A stretch of 64,000 nt of DNA from Microcebus murinus (GCF_040939455.1 NC_134108.1:84488001-84552000), one strand, 5' to 3'; positions 45,700 through 58,229 are shown, counted from the stretch's first letter. A program made the numbers and translations. The notes: generated by a model from the sequence alone, not told the origin.

Positions 45700-48600
45700 A
45701 ATTGCAAAGCAGAGAAGGAAGAAGATAAAGGAAAAAAGATAATGGTGAGGATCAAACCCAGAGAGGCTCCAAGCCCAGTGAAAGGGTAAGGGAGGATCTT
45801 TCACACCTCTCCACAAGCATTTGATTGTCAGTAGGCTGTCAAGTTTTTGGAGGCTTCTCCACCCCCATGATCCCAGGCATGCTGGTAAACATAGTATAAT
45901 AGGGAGAACTTGAATGATCCTGGGGCTTGAACATTCCATGTGGGGCTCCCCTCCAAGGACAGTGTCATAAGAGACCAGAGAATCTGCTTTCTTCCATTCA
46001 GATTCTTTGTTCTACACCCCTGGCCCACTGTAACTGGGAAAGCAGTCTGGGCTGAGAATTTGACAAGTGGCAGCCACTCCCCAGTGAGTGTGTGCTACAG
46101 GCTGAGGCTTCCACTGAAAGTGGGACTCATGCCTTTCCCTTTTGGTGCCTGCAGTGGATCCAAGGTGTCTGAATCAGGATCTCCCTGCCAAGTGAAATTT
46201 TGTGGAGTTGCATGCCAGTTTGATCAGATAAGCAAACTGTACCTCATGCCCTGAACTCATAAAGATTGTTAGGGATGTAGGGGCAAGGTCTGGGAGTTGG
46301 ACTAAGGTGTCAAGGACCACCACATGGACAGATACAATAGTAGAGTATTGTGGGGTTCTGAGATGTTGTGAGTTGGGAGAGTGCCCATCCTCCCCACGAG
46401 AAAACTGCCCTTTTGATTAGGGCAGGTTCTTTGGCAAGGAAGAGCACAGCCCTGGGTGCTATAGCAACCAGGTATGGCTCCTCTCCTACACATTCCAACC
46501 AGGAAAGAAGTTTGTGCTGAGATTTTGGAGAGCATCTCCCTCTCTCCAGTAGCCACATGCTACAGGCAAATGCTTCCACAGAGAGTGAGGCCCAGACCTC
46601 TTCCTCTGTAAGCCAGTAGTTGACTCAGGGTGCCCAATTTGAGAGCTCCCTGCCTCCTGGCATTTCACTGAGATGCATGCAAGTGGGTCAGACATGTAGG
46701 CTGGGAGAAGTGATAGCTAGTCAGCCCTATTGTGAATCTCAGACAGCCCTTTCTCCAAAAGTAGACTTTCTGGCTGAGTGGGGCCACTTTAGGCTCTCCC
46801 TATAGGCTTTTCCCAGAAGTTAGGAGTAGGCCTTTGAACCCTGCCAAAACAGTTACCTTTCTGGATTGTGTGGAACCTGATGGAAAGCTCACTCAACCCA
46901 GGCCTAACCAGCCTTACTCCACCACCCACATCCAATGTAGCAGAGAATGAGGACTTACCTGGGAGTTCCAGGGCCCCACCCACTACCTGGGGAATTTGAA
47001 TGCTTTTCCTCAGGGAACTGCACTACAGCTTTTTCCTTCTTCCCAATGCCACATACTGATAGGGAGGTCAACAAGTATAGCCCTTTTACAGCAATAACTG
47101 GCTCAATCATACAAGCTGAGATCATTTCTCTCCCACAAGCACCACAAGCACCACCTATTGTCTTAGAGATTAAACTGGGCATGTCATTACAATTCACTCT
47201 GCTAATAAGATCATAGGACTGGGAAAGGGGAAGGATTTCAAAGGCATCCATCTTTATTCATCAAGGTGAGACAAGAAATCTACTTATACACAGAGCTCAC
47301 CACTGTAACAGCACACAAACAACTAGCAACTGAGAAAACCATCACACTAAGGAAATCCATACCACGGCATCTATCAGGAACCTAGATCACCATCAAAGCA
47401 CTCACAAACAAAGCCAAAGGCTTTTAACCAACATATGCTATAAACACACCCATATGAGTGAGCAAGAGTGTGGGATATCCCCAACTAAACAAAAGAAATC
47501 TAAAATTGAGAAGCCACAGCTGCTCCAAATGAGACAGAATCAGGGAAAGAACTCTGGAAATATGAAAAAATCATAGCAAAAGACACTCTCAAAAGGGAAC
47601 ACCGGGTCTCTAGCAATGGAAACTAACCAAAATGAGAAATATTGACATGACAGATAAAGAATTCCACATATCAATTGTAAGGAAGTTCAAGAAAATCCAA
47701 GATAAAATGGAAAACTAACTCAAATAAACCAGACAAACAATTCTGGAAGTAAATTAAATTCACTAAAGGTATCAACATATTAAAGAAAAACCAAATAAAA
47801 CATCTTGAATTGAAAAAATTATTTAAAGAAACAGAGAAAGCAGTGAAAAAATTTTAAGAATAAAAAGATTAGGCAGAAGAAAGAATATCAGAGCTTGAAG
47901 ATCACTCTTTCAAATTAAATTAGTAAGTCAAAAATAATGAACAAAGAATTAAGAGGAACAAACAAAGCCTATGAAAAATATGAGATTATGTAAAACACCC
48001 CAATATAAGAATCATAGGCATCCCAGAGGGTGAAAAACAATTCAACGAGAAGACATAAGGATCCTAAAAATTTATGCACCCAACACAAGTATGTCAAGAT
48101 TCATAAAGGAAACCCATCTAGAGCTAAACAAAGTGATAAACAGCAACATTGCAATAGCCAGAAACTTCAATAGGTCCCTGACAGAACTGGACAAATCATC
48201 CAAGAAGAAAATAAATAAATAAATACTGGACTTAAATGGGGCAATAGAACAATTAGGCTAACAGACATTTACAGAAGATTTTACTTCAAAACTACTGAAT
48301 GTGCATTCTACTCACCAGCACATGGAATATCCTCGAAAATTGATCATAAAACAGGCCACAAAACATGGCTCAAAAAATTAAAAAAAAAGAAAACAAAGTT
48401 AAATCATACCATGTGTCTTCTCAAATTACAGTGGAGTAAAACTAGAAATCAACTCCAGGAGAAATATCCAATTTTACCCAAAATCATGAAAATTAAAGAA
48501 AGTGCTTCTGAATGATTATTTTGTCAATGATGAAATTAAGACAGAAATCAATAGATTCCTTGAACGGAATGACAAAGGGAACACAAGTTATCAAAATATT

Positions 48601-48795
48601 TGGGTTTCAGCAAAAGCAGTCCTAATTAGAAAGTGCACAGCCTTAAATATCTACAAGAAAAAGACAGATCACAAATTAACAATGTAATGACATGTCTCAA
48701 GGAATGAAAAATAGAAGAGCAAACCCAAGCCCAAAGCCAGAAGAAGAAAAGAAATGAGGTTGGACCAGAATATCATGAAACCAAAAACAAGAAAA
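45700..48795 (+). mobile_element. Old L1 with 5'UTR, damaged ORF1 and partial ORF2, sense
   Basis: 45700-47480 is unusually GC-rich for this window and is read as an L1 5'UTR; it precedes ORF1-like text. 47480-48050 follows the N-terminal and coiled-coil part of ORF1 (motifs near AGCAATGGAAACTAACCAA, TATCAGAGCTTGAAGATCAC, AAGAATCATAGGCATCCCAGA) with many stops. At about 48060 the text jumps to the ORF2 endonuclease region (ATTTATGCACCCAACACAAG; CACCAGCACATGGAATATCC), so the end of ORF1 and start of ORF2 are missing. A 61-codon frame at 48502-48687 is still ORF2-like (NDYFVNDEIKTEI). It stops in AT-rich DNA near 48795 without a 3' end. Confidence 0.7.
45980..46700 (+). repeat. Two diverged monomer-like copies in the L1 5'UTR
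   Basis: 46030-46215 and 46500-46690 share the order GCTGAGA.., GCCACTC/CCACATG.., GCTACAGGC.., GCTTCCAC.., GATCTCCCTGCC/GAGCTCCCTGCC.., and GTTGCATGC/GATGCATGC. They are in direct orientation, about 475 bases apart. They look like old 5'UTR monomers. Confidence 0.6.
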
Positions 48796-48970
48796 TTTTT
48801 TTTTATAATAAAAAAATAATAAAAATAATAATAATAAAATAATAAAACAATAAATATATAAATTTAATATACAAAATATAAATATATAAATTATAAATAC
48901 ATAAGTTTATTATATAAAAATATAAATAATAATAATAAATTAAAAATAATAAAACATAATTTTTTATTAT
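48796..48970. repeat. AT-rich low-complexity tract, (AAT)n-like
   Basis: Almost only A and T, with AATAAT and AATATATAAAT units. Confidence 0.95.
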
Positions 48971-50535
48971 TATGCAAATAGGACTTCATTGCAAATTTAG
49001 ATTAAACCAATAGGGAAAGAATAAAAAAGTATATACAGAATTGCTGATTTTCATATGGGAAATAAGGAATTAGAGAAAATAATGCCAGGAATTGTAATTA
49101 ATGCACTGGTAAGGGTAATGCAAGTTGATGCGAGAATTTTTCCAATTTTCACACCCATATTTTATTGATCTTTGCAAATTGGTCTCTGGAGAAAGCAGTC
49201 ACATGGGAGAAAAATGAGTAGCTTTTGCTATTCTTAAAGCAAATGCAAGAATCCATTAGATATTTATGTAATTGAACATTTGTCTATAATTTCCCTTAGT
49301 GGAAAGGAAGTTTCAATCAGGAACTCACTAAGGATTTGTTCCTCAAAATCTAATAGCTGTTCCTTTAAGTAAGTATTTAAACTGTGTGAAATAAAACGAA
49401 GCTAGAAGAATGAATAGGACAATACATTAATAGGAAACATCAAAAGGATGGAGAAAGGAGGAAACCAGCACTTGCAATAGATAATGGATGAGATAATTTT
49501 TTTTTAAATCTCTATTATGAAAGGACTGCCTCACTGTCCTCAAAGGCAATTCAAAAATTGTGCTTCATTATCACTTTCATTATTTATGCTATCACTGTAA
49601 CCAAAGACATGTACTGCTTTATAGCAGCATGAATGACAAAAAGGTAACTCACCACCCCTCTTCAGGACTATATATTGGGAATTTGAAAGCAAGAGTGTCT
49701 TGTAAATGATGTTAGATTTCTTTAGAAGCATCACATAAAATACACTTCCAATGACAAATGCATTTCATTGGATCTTTTATATTACTTCATCAATTAAGCA
49801 ATTTAAAGTGACATCTGCATATGTACTGGAAGATTAGGCAAGGCTCCAGTTAATCCTAGTGAGGCCTCTGGACATATCACATGGATGTTAGCATTACTCC
49901 GAACAAACAAATGAATGATTCTTTTTTTATTTCAAAGTCTCTAGCTACTTACAATAAACTCAAAATAATTGTCACGATGGATGAAAATATACCAAAATGA
50001 AAATACCTGGGATTCTAGCAGGCATTAAATTAATGTTAAAAAAATCTGGAATTTTAGTGGACATGTAGGCTACAAAACAATGTTTAATAAAATATACAGC
50101 AGGACATGTGAACATGTTAGCTAAGTTATGGGAAAAAGCCTGTAGGGAAGGTGCCCTTGCATAATCCATTATTTTCACTTAAAAATCTCTTAGAAACTAA
50201 AGATAGGCGTCATTTTGCAGGTTATTTAATTTATTTGCTTGTGGTAAAGAACTGCATACTTTCTATATAATTTCCTTAAGTAAGAGTTTTAACAATAATT
50301 ATAAGCATAATTCAACAATGTATTAAAATAATCTCAGAAGAACAATAGCAACAACACATCTTAATGCCTAAATTTAATTCTCTCAGGATTATGACTCCAC
50401 TGAATGTTTACAAATTTTAATTTCAGGATTATAGTTTATTTATAAAATGTTCATTTTCATAGAGAAGAAAAATGACTTACATTAGTCATTACAAATGTAA
50501 CTGCCCTACATAGGCAGTTAATGAGAAAGGTAGAC
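48971..50535. other. No gene recognised
   Basis: Unique-looking. Minus frames at 49540-49734 and 49972-50178 lack domains. Confidence 0.5.
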
Positions 50536-50539
50536 AAGA

Positions 50540-50640
50540 CACTGCAGTTAAGTTAGGATCTGCTTTAGACAAGTGAGGACACTGAGGATCAAAGAGAAAA
50601 TGAAAATAGGAATGAGACTTAAATCCAGGTAATACATATT
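50540..50640 (-). repeat. MIR SINE fragment, antisense (tentative)
   Basis: AAGTGAGGACACTGAGGATC and GAATGAGACTTAAATCCAGG fit the antisense MIR core and flank. Confidence 0.5.
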
Positions 50641-52249
50641 ATAAGTATTCTAATTAATTAAATCTAAATAATTATGTCATTTACTTTCATAAGCCTATAA
50701 AGCACTTTTATAACCAATTTCACAACTTTTCATGACAGTCCTAGTATTATTTTGGAATTGTTTGAAATGATTTATTATCTATAAAGGATAAAGATTATTG
50801 ATGTAAATTAATTATTCTTTGTAAAGTTTTATACCAACTAAAGACCCTAAAAATAGTTTCTGAATTTCTCTCTCTCTCTCTATATATATATATAAATAAA
50901 TATATTCAATTATAACTATATGTGTAATTTAATGCATAAAATATTATTATGTTCTTATTTTATATGGTAGATTTTTTCCTATAAAAATTAATTTTATTCC
51001 TTTTTAAATTACCAATAAAGAGGGCAGTGAAACCTTTGCCTTGACTATAAAAGCAAACAATTTGGATCAGATTTAGAGTTTTTCTTAGCTAAACAATGGG
51101 AAATCAATTTGGATTTTTTTCCACAATGAAATTGCTGTATGTGGCTTTCTGTAGACAGAGTAGGAGTTCTAAAAGTTTATTTGTAATCCAAATTTGTGTA
51201 TGGCTATGGTTCTATGATATCTATCATCATTTACATAAATTGAGACTTAACCACTTCTAAGTCAACAATGTCAAATGGTGATTTCAACAGAATTTCCTGA
51301 AGAAACCAATTATATACAACATAATCATATGCAATAGACCCAATACCTAAATGTGAGAATCTACTACATAAAATATTTCTATGCCTGTGTACTAAGTTCA
51401 ATAAAATTTTGGTTTGGAAAGAAGAACTACTACATCTAAAATGATATTTTAACATGACTTTAACACATATTTATAATATTTTATATTATTTTGATGTATT
51501 AAATATACTTATATTTATAATATTTATTGCAACTGAAATGTAAGTTATGTGATATTCCATTTCACATTAACTTAAAGAAGAAAAGAGTATCAGTGGGAGG
51601 GGAATAAAATATCTACTATTGTTGACATTGTACAATATGTTTGGAATGACAATATCAATACATTGATGTTTTAATTTTGGGGGGAAGTTAATATCTTTAT
51701 ATTGATGTTTTTTAAAGAAACCTTAAAAAATAGCCTTTAACACAGGGAAAGATTCTATTTTGATTAAAAAAAAGTTTTCTGAATGTAGCCATGAGACATT
51801 TTCAATGGGCTTAAAAAAAAGTATAAAAATACAAATTATCAGAAAGGAGTTAAAAATCCACCAAAATCATGTTTTTAAAATAAATGCATTTAAAACAGTG
51901 TACAATTTCCATATTATTTTAGTATTCCGTCTTGTGTTTTATAACTTAGATGTATATAACTCCATGCAAACAGTATCAAAGTGAATTATCCATTAAATAA
52001 CTTAATATTGCCTCAAGCTATTATTCATGGAAGGAAGTTAATATCTTTATAAGAATAAAGTCTGATCTTTATAAGAATAAAGTCACAGGGCTACACTTTA
52101 GAGGATCTATTTTCTGCTCAGACTCAAGACAAGAAATAACTTTCTCCTCAAAAAAGGAATTATGGTATCCCTCTCTTGCTTTGACTAGATAAACATACTA
52201 CTTAATAAAAGAACATGCTGACAGAACCAGAGAACATATACTCTAGGAA
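50641..52249. other. No gene; AT-rich with (TC)n(TA)n at 50866-50898
   Basis: No domain in the short frames. The (TC)n run directly joins a (TA)n run. Confidence 0.5.
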
Positions 52250-53300
52250 ACACACTAAATGATAGGTCTGTGTCCTGGGTTGAATTCAGTGATTCGAGTG
52301 AAGATGTGATCCTTTGATTGACGCTTCTCCCTTAGTATCCCCAAAAGGGTATGCAGTGAGCCATCGATGGGCTTGTGAGCCACAGCAGTACAGAAGGACA
52401 AAGGGCGGCAACCCCAGCCAGCTAAAGTTTTGCCACATATTAGAGGGAAATATAGTCTTTCAGAGAAATCCACTGAAAGACATAAGGTCTTTAAAGACCC
52501 AATTATTGAGCTAGCACATTATGAAAAACCAAGAAGTATCTCAAAAGCAAGAGCCCTAAAGCCAAAAGTAGATCTCACAGGATACCTGGAATAGAAATAA
52601 TTTGGGACGCAAACTATGCACAGACTGGACTAGGGTTAATCCATTGTCCAGTTGTGGTCTCAGAATTACTATAATAGAAGAAAAGTGCCAGTCTGTTTAG
52701 AAGCTAGGTTCCTGTGGCACTTGAAATAAAACTAAGACATTTTGGTATTCTTCTTCACTTTTGCCAGGTTCAGTCCCACTCCAGGAGGGGACTTTTGCAC
52801 ATGTGCATGGACACATCAGCCTGCCTATTAGAGCTGTGTCCACAGTGTCTGACAAGAACCATTTCTTTGCCTCCACCCATTACCCATCGGCTTACAGTTA
52901 AACATATTAGAAGCATAATCCACCCCGCAGAGCACACACTGGGGAAGACATTTATGCCCATGCAGGTCCTGGAACTAGCTAGATTCTGAAACATTTAGGC
53001 TGGGTTTTTCAGGTCCTGATTATTAGGAGGACCATCTGGAAGAAGGAACATGGGATCCAAATGATCACATAACCTTGGGTTTAGGAGCTCTTCTTCGTGT
53101 AAAGAAGACCACATAGAGAGGAGGAACAAGATTGAGCCCTTTCAAGCCTGGACTCTTAATTGAGTCTAAGGATGATGTTGGCCCTCTCAAAGCTAACTTT
53201 GACCTGTTGGGATCTATAACAACTCCCAACAGCAGTACTTGTAGAGTTAAGCTGGAATTTCAGTGAGATAAACTACAACTCAGATTCTTTAGTTTCTATC
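52250..53300. other. GC-richer block of unknown identity
   Basis: This block contrasts with its AT-rich flanks. Overlapping frames at 52314-52514 (66 codons) and 52714-52989 (91 codons), with an opposite one at 52255-52473, show no domain I know. It could be an ERV internal or LTR remnant or a non-coding transcript exon. Polyadenylation and splice signals are not convincing. Confidence 0.35.
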
Positions 53301-54124
53301 TATATGAATTATTAGAGGTATTTATAGAGTTAGAGAAAAAAATACAGATAGTTCTAATTATGTAGTGTTTCAGTCATTCTCAACAAGTTATTTTAATGCA
53401 ATTATGGAGTTTTGATTTAAGGAACCTTTACTTTATTGAAGGTTCTAAAAGTAAAATTTTTACCTGACCATTTGAAACTAGAGTAAAAATTTTAAAGCAA
53501 GGAGCCAATTCCCTAATATACCTTATGAAGGATTATCCTTGCTATAAATTACATGCTCCAAATTTAGACAGCTTCAGTTACCTTTGTATAACACAATAAA
53601 AAGAACTTCTATTGTATAAAAATACACTCTCAGGTAGACCATTTAGAATGAGATTGTTTTACTCAAGAAGCATTTGATTTCAAGGATCCAAGAATCTTCA
53701 GATAAGACCAGGCTACACAGGTAGCTTATTGAGAAGATGCAGAGTACTCTCTAGGCACCCAATATGAAGCAGCACAGTCAATCTCCCCCAAACTGAAAGG
53801 TGTTTAGACCGTGATATTGTCTCCATATCTGGGGTTTCGTGATCTTTCTTTTCTATTCCTGCCTCTATCCATATTTTCTCCTAAGTATACCCATTCTATT
53901 GCTCAGTGTTTGGTTTCTGTTTACCCATATTTAGCTTGCTTGAGGTTGGCATACAATGTTTCCTACTTCAGACTGGTTCTATTATTAATACTTAACTATA
54001 CTGCTTCAATGTCCAATTCAAGAGTTGAGTCACTCATTTTCCTATTTCTTGTTTCAAATTAGTGAGAAAGAATTGAAACACATATCTATTTTGTGGTTCT
54101 TTGGTTTTTGTGAAAATTTCTCTT
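53301..54124. other. No gene recognised
   Basis: The frame 53811-54062 (83 codons, hydrophobic) has AT-rich composition and no known family. Confidence 0.45.
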
Positions 54125-54298
54125 AGTTCACCTTTATTTATTTATTTTTACTTTTTTATTTCATCATATTATGGGGGTACAAATGTCAAAGTTACGTATA
54201 TTGCCCATACCCCCTCTCTCCCTCGAGTCAGAGCTTCAAGCGTGACCATTCCCCAGACAGTGCACATCTCGCTCATATATATGTAAAGTTCACCTTTA
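54125..54298 (-). mobile_element. 150-bp L1 3'-end insertion with 12-bp TSD, antisense
   Basis: The direct repeat AGTTCACCTTTA is at 54125-54136 and 54287-54298. The insert is a T-rich tail, CATATTATGGGGGTACAAATG, and antisense 3'UTR (CTCGAGTCAGAGCTTCAAGC, CCCCAGACAGTGCACATCTC). It is the same 3' type as the outer L1 at 18.65 kb. Confidence 0.92.
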
Positions 54299-54398
54299 AA
54301 TAAGGAAACAAAAGTCCATGCATATGTTTATATTTACTGAAAACCTCAGAAGGGAGATATATCTGTGTTAATGATAGTCATCAAATAAAACTGTTTTT

Positions 54399-54428
54399 AT
54401 CTCGTAAAAGAAATATCTTTTACGAGAA
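54399..54428. repeat. Perfect short inverted repeat (hairpin)
   Basis: Arms 54400-54411 (TCTCGTAAAAGA) and 54416-54427 (TCTTTTACGAGA) are exact reverse complements, with a 4-base loop, AATA. Confidence 0.95.
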
Positions 54429-54429
54429 A

Positions 54430-56960
54430 GAGAATTAGAAACCATTTATTTGAATCTATATTAAAATCATAATATGAAAAGTTAAAAATTTATTTTTATA
54501 ATCAAATCTTTCCTAAAATATTCATAAATTATTTCTTGACTAACATCTTAAAACTTGTAAAATAAATGCCATTTTACAATTATAGTATATTCTTTGTGTT
54601 TTTTCACATTAGAGAAAATCCAGATAGTTGACAATCATTTCCTTTAGTAATTAACAAAATGGAACTGCTTCTAGTCAATACAATATATAAATTATTAGTC
54701 ACTCAAATTACTACCATAAAGTAGAAAAAATATTAAATTTCATGAGAACTCTAATGTCAAGATGTCTACACTAATACCTGATTTTCACATTAGTTCTTTA
54801 TTAGAGTAAGCTACTAAGATAGTAGAAACAGGATGACATTATTACGAACAATGCATATAGACTCAGAGAAAGGAAAAGAGTTATGAAAATAATATGTTTG
54901 GTTATTGGAACTATATTTGCAATTATTTGCAACTTCTCTCCTGGGCAGATATAAAAGCACACATTGCCTAAAAATCTATCTAATGTCTCCATTCCAAGAT
55001 ATATCTTTTGCTTTTGAGTGCGTTTATATCATTTTTATCATGAATACACAGATTAATAAGCATAAATCTTATACTATTAAACATATATTCTTTGAACACC
55101 AGTTATAGAAGAGACTGCATAGGTAGACTTCCTGAGTTCAATTCTTCCCTTCCCATTTGCTAATTGAAGAAGTCAAGTTGTGTGTTATTTTATATATTTT
55201 TTAAAAGAGGAAAATAGCTGTACTTATCCCAAAATTGTTGTGATGACTGTATCTGACATTAAGTAAGCCCTGTATTCATGTGAACAATAAAGATGAAATT
55301 ATGACAACAATGATAGGTAAGATTTCAATGCTAAATATTATGAGGGCTAGAAGAAATCAGAGATATGCCATAGAACTTAAGGAGTTAAAATATTATCAGT
55401 AAAAGAAGCAATGATGAAAGAATTTTGAAACCTATGAAATTACAATGTCAATATTTATGTATATGAGAGAAGTACTTATAAATGGGATAAAAAATATTAA
55501 AAACAGTATCTAAAGAAAAAATGTATCAATATAAAAAAATCACCTGAAAGAAACCCATAACTTTCAGAACTAATCCATGTTAGTCTATTAGATTTTCTTT
55601 AGTATTCTAAAATGAGTTTGGAACTCATAGGCACAGAAGAATCATTTATTCATTCATTCTTTTGTTTAAAACATAATGTCAGCCACTGTAGGTTTCAAGA
55701 AAATCCATTCTTACAAGGAGTAAGCACTGGATGTTAATATAAAATAAGACTTTAACTGTCTTTGAGGTTAGCTTCACTGGAGAAGTAATAGGTTATGCAC
55801 TAAAAGAGGAATAGGATATAGCTAGAAAACCAAGTGGAAATGGAAGTGTTATAGCAAGAGTACTGTGTGTTCAAAGGCCAAGGGCAATAAAGACAAGGAA
55901 CTTTCAAAGAACTGTAAAAAGCCTATTACAGTTGAAAAGAAAGAATGAGGGAATATGAGAATGGAGAACTTTTAAAAATGACTATGTTATTTAAGGCCTT
56001 GTAGAACATAATAATGATTGCTTATCATTATTCTATGAATAATGGAAAGTGGCTAAAAGATTTTAAAGGGATAATTGAAATAAAGTTTGAGATAATTAAT
56101 ACATAGAAATGTTTATCAATATATAATTATAATCAATATATTAATATTTGAGGTCAAGGAAGTCTGTATATTAGAATTTGTCTATGAAAGGAATGCAGAA
56201 TATGTAGTGAAGTAGAACTTGTCTAAGAATATAAATAAATATTTGTAGCATTTATCTAAGCAATGTTTTAGGGAAATAGATAACAGGCTATCTAATATTA
56301 AGAATTTTCAGACTTAAAAACACAATCTTCGTTTTGTGTTTGGCTGCCAGGAATTATAATAGTAAGATAGTTTTTCTTGGCTAGATGAAATTTCTTAATT
56401 TATCTTTAAAAAATACTCTTGAACATAGTATTTTCAAAGTCTATTGCATATCCCTAGTATCTGAAAGATATTGGGTAACTTTCCTTTTTTTGGCTTATAT
56501 CACAAAAATATATGTGTTATATATGCCTATAAATGTATATATCTACATTTATCTATACATATGCAAACATTTAATGTGAATGCAATCCCTTCCAATAGAC
56601 ATTTCAATGCGTACTTGAAGAGTACTATGCTGGTATGTTTGGGAAGCAAACAGTGATTTTGTTCCTACATAGTAGCATCAGTTTGAAGTGGTTGAATATT
56701 TAAATTATTAAACTCCCCTTATTTGTTTATGTACTTTGAGTATAGGTTGCAAATTTGATTTATTATAGACACATGGGAGTATTCAGGGCTGTGTCGTAGT
56801 TATTAGTAGCTTCCCTAGTACTGTATACACCTAGCAAAGACCCTATATATTGAATATCCAATGAGTTACTATTTTCAATTTAGGTACAATCTATAGGTAT
56901 GATATATCGATAATTATGGTGAGCAAACAGTTGTTGCTCACAGATTGTTGTTTTAGAATT
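54430..56960. other. No gene; possible ancient repeat at 55790-56090
   Basis: Short frames only. 55850-56090 (GTGTTCAAAGGCCAAGGGC through AAGGCCTTGTAGAACATAA) resembles an ancient mammalian interspersed repeat of unknown name. Confidence 0.4.
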
Positions 56961-56970
56961 TCTCTGCCCT

Positions 56971-57240
56971 TGAAATCACCATGATAGTTCCAAGGCAACC
57001 TTTTAAAGTGTGAAAATGGGAGGAAATCCAATTCTAGGATTTAACACCCAAATTTTTAGTAAAAGCCAACCCCTTGGCCTTGAATATTCCTTCTCTCAAT
57101 TAGTACACTCTTTCCTGAGAATGTACTTTTGCTTTCAATAAAAGCTGCCACTGCTTGGCTCATTTGGTGCTTTCTGAAATTCTTTTCCCAAGGAACAGCA
57201 AGAACTAGGAAAACCTCCACTTTAAGACTAACTTTATGGT
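56971..57240 (+). mobile_element. LTR copy 1 of a short ERV-like unit, sense
   Basis: It starts TGAAATCACCATGATAGTTCC and includes CTTGGCCTTGAATATTCC and AATAAA at about 57138, followed by TTTCTGAAATTCTTTTCCCA and GCAAGAACTAGGAAAACC. It pairs with 57899-58229. It lacks about 60 bases present in copy 2 just upstream of the TTTCCTGA motif. Its right boundary is approximate. Confidence 0.6.
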
Positions 57241-57898
57241 AAGCTGGCCAGGAGACATCAAGTAAGCCTTGACTTGATAGTTATATCATACTTTAGGTAA
57301 GCACATTCTTGTGTCTCACCACTTTTGCAATTTCTCCATGAATTACAGAGGTATAACCTTGATGCATCTGGCTGACTATGACTGCCCCTGGGTTAGGTGA
57401 CAGAGGGTCACTCCTCAGACCATGCAGATTCAAACTCTCATCAGATGCAGGGTGACACTGATAAGTCAGACTTTGCTTCTGACATATGGAACAAATTATA
57501 CTTCTGGTGACCTGCTTTTAGACAAAAGATGTGGTTCTGGCTAGTTCCCTTTATTGTTCCAGTTGTTACCATAATTCTTGCTCTCCTTTTCTCTCCTTGA
57601 ATTATTAAACTTTTAAAATCTCTTGTCTGTTAGGTTTTCTACACTACCACTCAATGTCTCCTGGCATTTCAAAAGTCCCACCCCACCCCTCTTCAGAGAG
57701 ATGAAGAAAGAGACTATCAAAATCCCCTTGATTGAGTGGCTTGTTCCTTCCACCAACAGCCACCTGACTGCTCTGAGGGCCCCAAAAGTCCCTCCCATAG
57801 TAGTGAGGTGCCTTAAAGCCCATGCCCTGACACCAGTCCCAATAATAGATAATATACAAGACTTCATTTACATTGAAGTCTTAGCATTTCCAGATCCT
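57241..57898 (+). other. Sequence between the two LTR copies
   Basis: About 650 bases. Opposed frames (57623-57901 plus; 57613-57867 minus) show no gag, pol or env motif. It may be a deleted ERV interior or host DNA between duplicated LTRs. Confidence 0.45.
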
Positions 57899-58229
57899 TG
57901 AAATTACCACGGCAGTTCCAAGACAACCATATAAAGTATGAAAATGGGAGGGAACACAATTCTAGGATTTAAAACTCAAATTTTTAGTAAAAACTAACCC
58001 CTTGGCCTTGAATATTCCTCCCCTCAATTAGTAAAACTGCAAAAGACCTTTAACCACTTCCTCCCAGTGCAGCTGCTGTCTTTTGAGCCTGCCTGATCTC
58101 TTTCCTGACAGTGTACTTTGGCTTTTAATAAAAAGCTGACACTTGTCTTGCTTACATGGTGCATACTGAAGTTCTTTTCCCAAGAAACACCAAGAACTTG
58201 GAAAAACCTTCACTCAGAAGCTGGTAACA
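57899..58229 (+). mobile_element. LTR copy 2 of a short ERV-like unit, sense
   Basis: It starts TGAAATTACCACGGCAGTTCC, has AATAAA at about 58123, and ends CTGGTAACA at 58229. Over the first 125 aligned bases it differs from copy 1 at about 15 positions, counted by eye. No TSD was found around the pair. Confidence 0.62.

Noticed and set aside
45670..47251. Cluster of overlapping frames on both strands as a gene
   Set aside because: High GC in an L1 5'UTR gives chance open frames; none shows a domain, and L1 ORF1-like text follows directly.
57613..57901. Possible retroviral coding frames between the LTR copies
   Set aside because: Opposed frames of 84-92 codons without any motif for gag, pol or env.
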